Shown here: piece after piece, positions 60,667 through 64,000 of the stretch
How the letters are laid out: each line of letters begins with the position of its first letter
Position numbering within the stretch: the stretch's first letter is position 1
NCBI GenBank assembly: GCA_031213475.1
Contig: JARUPZ010000018.1
Location: 4,315,680 to 4,379,679, forward strand
Direction: 5' to 3'
Length of the DNA stretch: 64,000 bases
From: Nereocystis luetkeana
Taxonomy: Eukaryota; Sar; Phaeophyceae; Laminariales; Laminariaceae
The notes under the pieces: model-generated
What the model was told of the DNA's origin: nothing
The model's input: only the letters and a program-made list of their open reading frames with translations
Databases searched by the model: none
Position numbers and translations under genes: made by a program

Positions 60667-61390
60667 CAGGGCTTTTCGCGGGTCAGGTCAAACCTCACGG
60701 GTCTGGTCGGGTCGGGTCGGGTCAGCTGACCCGACCCGACCCGCGAAATTTTTGAGGTGTATTGACCCGACCCGACCCGCGAGATTTAAAAGCCTCTTGA
60801 CCCGACCCAACCCGACCCGTGAGATTTCAAAACCCTTTGATCCGACCCGACCCGACCCGCGAGGCTTTCAACACTTCCTGACCCGACCCGACCCGACCCG
60901 CCACCTTCCGATTGACCCGTGAGACACGGGTTTCATGCGGGTCGGGTCAACTGGACCCATGACATATCTCACGGGTCAATGACGAAAGCTCACGGGTCCA
61001 AAGACATAAACGTTGGTACGTTGGTCGGTTGGATGGTTCTTGGTCCCTTGACTTTTCTGAAAATGTCGTACGTTTGTGTTCGGTTTTTTCATTTTTTGTG
61101 TTTTTTTGGAGCAGTGTGTGGTGTGCGTTTAAAAAAAGACCATAATGATCAGAAATATGATGACATGGAGAAAAGCACACACCCGCCCTCTGCCGGGCGG
61201 ATACTTCCCGGCCCCTGGGTCGACCCTGTAGCTCTGACCCGATGGCTTCTGCTGGCGCCCCGGCGAGAGATCTAGCTGTGCAGGCTCCAGCAGCATGCAC
61301 TGAAGTGGAGGTTCTGACAGCGGGGGCCACGATCCACGAGGATCCGGGACCTGCTGCTGCTACTACTGGAGGATCCGGGGCCTGCTGCTG

Positions 61391-61428
<38 letters not shown>

Positions 61429-62158
61429 GTGACGAGCGCGGGCTTCCTACACTGCTGGCATATCTTGTCTTCATTGTTGCACCCTGCATGAGAGTGTGGC
61501 CGTTTTTTTGTGTGGAAATAGATGGACGTGAACATGAACACAATAATATACTACTATACGGCTTCATCCGACCCGGGATTCGCGTGTGATTATTCTACAC
61601 GCTATGATATGCTCTCGGAGGTCTACGTATCGGTACGAGAGAAGCCTTTGGGCGGGAAACGGCGAGTATTTTTTGTTGTACAATGCCGGACCCGCGGGCC
61701 AGACCCGCGGGTCAAAAAGGCGGCCTTCCGGCAGGTAGCTGCACACCTTATTAATAGCAAAACTACTGATCCGTGGGCCAGACCCGCGGGTCGGACGTGC
61801 GGGTTAGCCGGAAAAAAATCGTGGGTCATGATGACCTGACCCGCGAATGACCCGTATCTCACGGGTCATGACCCGACCCGGCCCGACCCGTGACATTTTG
61901 AACACTTCCTGACCCGACCCGACCCGACCCGCGAGATTTTAAAACCTCTTGACCCGACCCGACCCGACCCGTGACATTTCAAAACCCTGTGACCCGACCC
62001 GACCCGACCCGTGAGATTTTTCAAATATTTGACCCGACCCGACTCGACAAACGAGATTTTGAAAAAAAATGACCCGACCCGACCCGACCCGACCCGCGAC
62101 ATTTTGAAACCCCCCTGAGCCGACCCGCGGGTCGGGTCATGACCCGCGAAAAGCCCTG
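60667..62158. mobile_element. hAT-type element built of GACCC arrays
   Basis: The left end CAGGGCTTTTCGCGGGTCA is the exact inverse of the right end TGACCCGCGAAAAGCCCTG, and the 8 bp outside are GTTATTTT (60659-60666) and GTTATTTC (62159-62166), an 8-bp target duplication with one change. CAGGG ends plus 8-bp sites mark hAT transposons. Inside both ends lie arrays with a ~43-bp period, (GACCC)3-4 plus GCGAGATTTYAAAACCTCTT (about 60700-60905 and 61866-62105), which include a GGGTCAGCTGACCC palindrome at 60721. The middle (60960-61790) is unique sequence with a (CTG)n run and no transposase. Confidence 0.85.
61381..61430. repeat. (CTG)n microsatellite
   Basis: About fifteen CTG triplets, one interrupted, inside the hAT-type element at 60667-62158. 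A smaller GCAGCA run is at 62331-62352 outside it. Confidence 0.85.
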
Positions 62159-62502
62159 GTTATTTCGCGCCCGACGCACGGTCAGCGGGCGGCGCATCTC
62201 TCCGTGGCCAGACTACAACAGTCGGCTGGCGCGGGTTTAGGCCAAGAGGCCAAGAGAAGCGCATTCGGCGCGCACCTCATGGTGGATACGTACTCGTAGA
62301 CTACAGCAGCAGCGGCACAGCAGATACACCTGCAGCAGCAGCAGCAGCAGCAGTCAGTCACATTATGACGTACAAAATACCAAGACAAGTTGACTCGACA
62401 CGTGTCTCCGCCGCCAGACCAAAGAAAGGCAGCCAGAGTTGGCTCGGACGCTCGGGTCCTACGCGTCTATGCGCGCACAGTAAATCCGACCAATAACAAC
62501 TC

Positions 62503-62612
62503 ACAATGGCCTGTGACGTGTGGCGGGCGCTGGCCAGGCGTATGGTGAAAAACAATTGGCTGCTGGTGTGCACAAAATAGATGAAAACAAATATCTATCC
62601 GTCTCGAATGTG
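62503..62612 (+). mobile_element. Fragment related to the Harbinger-type elements
   Basis: AATGGCCTGTGACGTGTGGC, GGGCGCTGGCCAGGCGTATG, TTGGCTGCTGGTGTGCACAAAA and ATCCGTCTCGAATG match 15256-15370 and the same interior part of 3856-4699 at about 75%. The ends are not present, so this is a remnant or a more distant family member. Confidence 0.6.
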
Positions 62613-63451
62613 CTGCTGCTTCTTGCTCGCTCGCGCGGTGACTCATTCTTAGACGGTAACACGAAATGTGCCGGAAAACTGCCGGAATTCCGGGACCGTC
62701 CACCAGGGCGGTAAAACAACGACGGGAAAATTACCGAACACCACCCTGAAAATAAGCACCGCTTGAATGTTATCTTGCAATCCCGAACGACCCTCAAATA
62801 CTCGTACGCGCTTTATCAAAAATCACAAATGGAGGCCAGACAGAGCCATTCATGCACCCCTCGTGTCTCGACGCACACGCGACTCGTAGGCACGAAAGCG
62901 GCGACCACGCTTCTTGCACCCCTCCCTCTACTCGTCAGCACCCGCTGACTCCCACGACGGCGCCGGGCTCGCTCACGGTGCCGTGCTCGGAGTGCACGCG
63001 CGCACGCGAAACGAAAGAAGAAAAAAGGCAGAAATGACCGAAAGTGCCAAGAGATATGGAGAAAACAAAGAACCGCTGGAAAGGTCCGCCAAGTAATAAA
63101 AGGAGGCGGATCCCAAGTGGGAGCTCTGAGAGGCCAGGGATGTACCAACCGAGCACGCTCAGAAAGTGAGATCTAAGTAGTAAGTGGTTCTATGTAACAG
63201 TTCTGTCTCTAATCGTCTGTCGATCACTTTGTTACCGTCGTATATTTCGTCTCCCCGATTTCAGAAATAAATACCTGCTCAATATTATGTCTTACAAGCT
63301 GTACCCACTGACCCACCACCGCCTGGACTCTACATGACGTTATGATAGCATGCTTCGTATGAGGAGTGTGTCTTTCCGTACGTGGGGACGGACAGACTCC
63401 CGGCTTCCATCGTCGCTCGGAACCGGAGCCGTGAGCCGTGGGCTTTTCTTA
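62613..63451. other. Non-coding stretch
   Basis: No gene is recognised; only short open frames without motifs. Confidence 0.35.
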
Positions 63452-63690
63452 GGCTCATTCTTATCGGAGAGCGTTTTTTCCAAAATTTCCAAAGTTTGGA
63501 AATAATTGGAGATATGTATCGATATACGGAGGCGTTCTGTCACTATTCGTGAAATTCTCCAGAAGCAAAAATATCAAGTTCGTTAACATTCCAATATTTG
63601 GAAAAAAAACAGGAAAATTTGGAAGATTGAAAAATTACGCGATAAAAATGTCGAAAATTTGGAAAAAAAGCTCTCCGATAAGAATGACCC
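63452..63690. mobile_element. Tourist-type MITE, complete (TTA target site)
   Basis: Left end GGCTCATTCTTATCGGAGAG, right end inverse GGGTCATTCTTATCGGAGAG, TTA at 63449-63451 and 63691-63693, 239 bp. The TIR is about 30 bp with two mismatches. A truncated relative is at 20668-20776. Its ends resemble those of the 57463-57613 element (GGGTCA-TCTTA), so both may use one transposase. Confidence 0.88.
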
Positions 63691-63693
63691 TTA

Positions 63694-64000
63694 GAGGCGA
63701 GGGGAGACATTCTGCGATATACAGATATCGGCAGAAGTGCTTTCCCGTATACATTACCGCTGTATGGACCAGGCAAACCACAGCCTATTCATGGCTGTTG
63801 GGGATGGGGCGTCCTGCTCCCGCCGTGCTATCGTACTGCTGCACTGGCATAACACTCTGTCCCGTAATATAGTAACCGTATATCACAGTGAGGTGCGCGA
63901 GCGCGGAGCGCGAGCCTTCTGTTCCTGGGTTTTCAAGGAAAAAAAACAGACGTTTAGTCTGAGAGCCAAACCCCGTCTGCTGGGGTGCCGTCTGTGCTGG
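63694..64000. other. Window end, no gene recognised
   Basis: A short open frame to 63872 has no recognisable motifs. Nothing else was found. Confidence 0.3.

Overview
The window reads as nuclear DNA of an intron-rich eukaryote with GC-rich exons and a heavy load of transposons and simple repeats. Multi-exon pentatricopeptide-repeat (PPR) coding, ankyrin-repeat paralogues, an APE-type LINE and several DNA-transposon families together best fit a stramenopile, most likely a brown alga of the Ectocarpus kind. The taxon is an inference from gene style; no rRNA or other marker gene is present. Most open frames in the window are Pro/Arg/Gly-rich shadows of low-complexity DNA and are not listed.

Layout. 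(1) 1-8.7 kb and 23.4-29.5 kb are two copies of one segmental duplication. Each begins at an array of ~77-bp tandem repeats, carries a block of ~400 bp that is nearly identical between copies, and ends in a minus-strand ankyrin-repeat gene (6846-8447 and 27714-29237). Copy A alone is interrupted by a decayed LINE (about 2.6-6.0 kb). That LINE is split by a hAT element with a perfect 8-bp target duplication (3597-5105), which itself holds a TIR element of Harbinger type (3856-4699). (2) 9.3-13.6 kb is a LINE with one uninterrupted 1250-codon frame (endonuclease plus reverse transcriptase) and an (AAC)n tail. (3) 13.6-23.4 kb is gene-poor and repeat-rich: a TAACATAATGTTA-rich domain containing a second Harbinger-type element (14932-15762), a ~175-bp minisatellite (18.8-19.5 kb) and several dispersed repeats. 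(4) 29.5-35.0 kb is intergenic, with a TA-flanked MITE inserted into another copy of itself.

(5) 35022-53890 (minus) is the main gene of the window: 13 exons that I could join by splice-site and phase logic into a predicted PPR protein of about 2290 residues, presumably an organellar RNA-binding factor. Its introns carry five copies of one ~105-bp MITE and a ~230-bp pure (GGGTC)n array. (6) 54373-59053 (plus) is a two-exon gene for a small four-pass membrane protein of unknown function, divergent from the PPR gene with a 482-bp interval. Its 4-kb intron holds a SINE-like pair and a Tourist-type MITE. (7) 60667-62158 is a second hAT-type element with 8-bp target duplication, built largely of GACCC arrays. 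The window ends with a Tourist-type MITE (63452-63690) and unassigned sequence.

Only four cellular genes are supported: two ankyrin paralogues, the PPR gene and the membrane-protein gene. They show no operon-like linkage. Two short words, TACCTGGTA and TATTAATAG, are strikingly over-represented outside exons.
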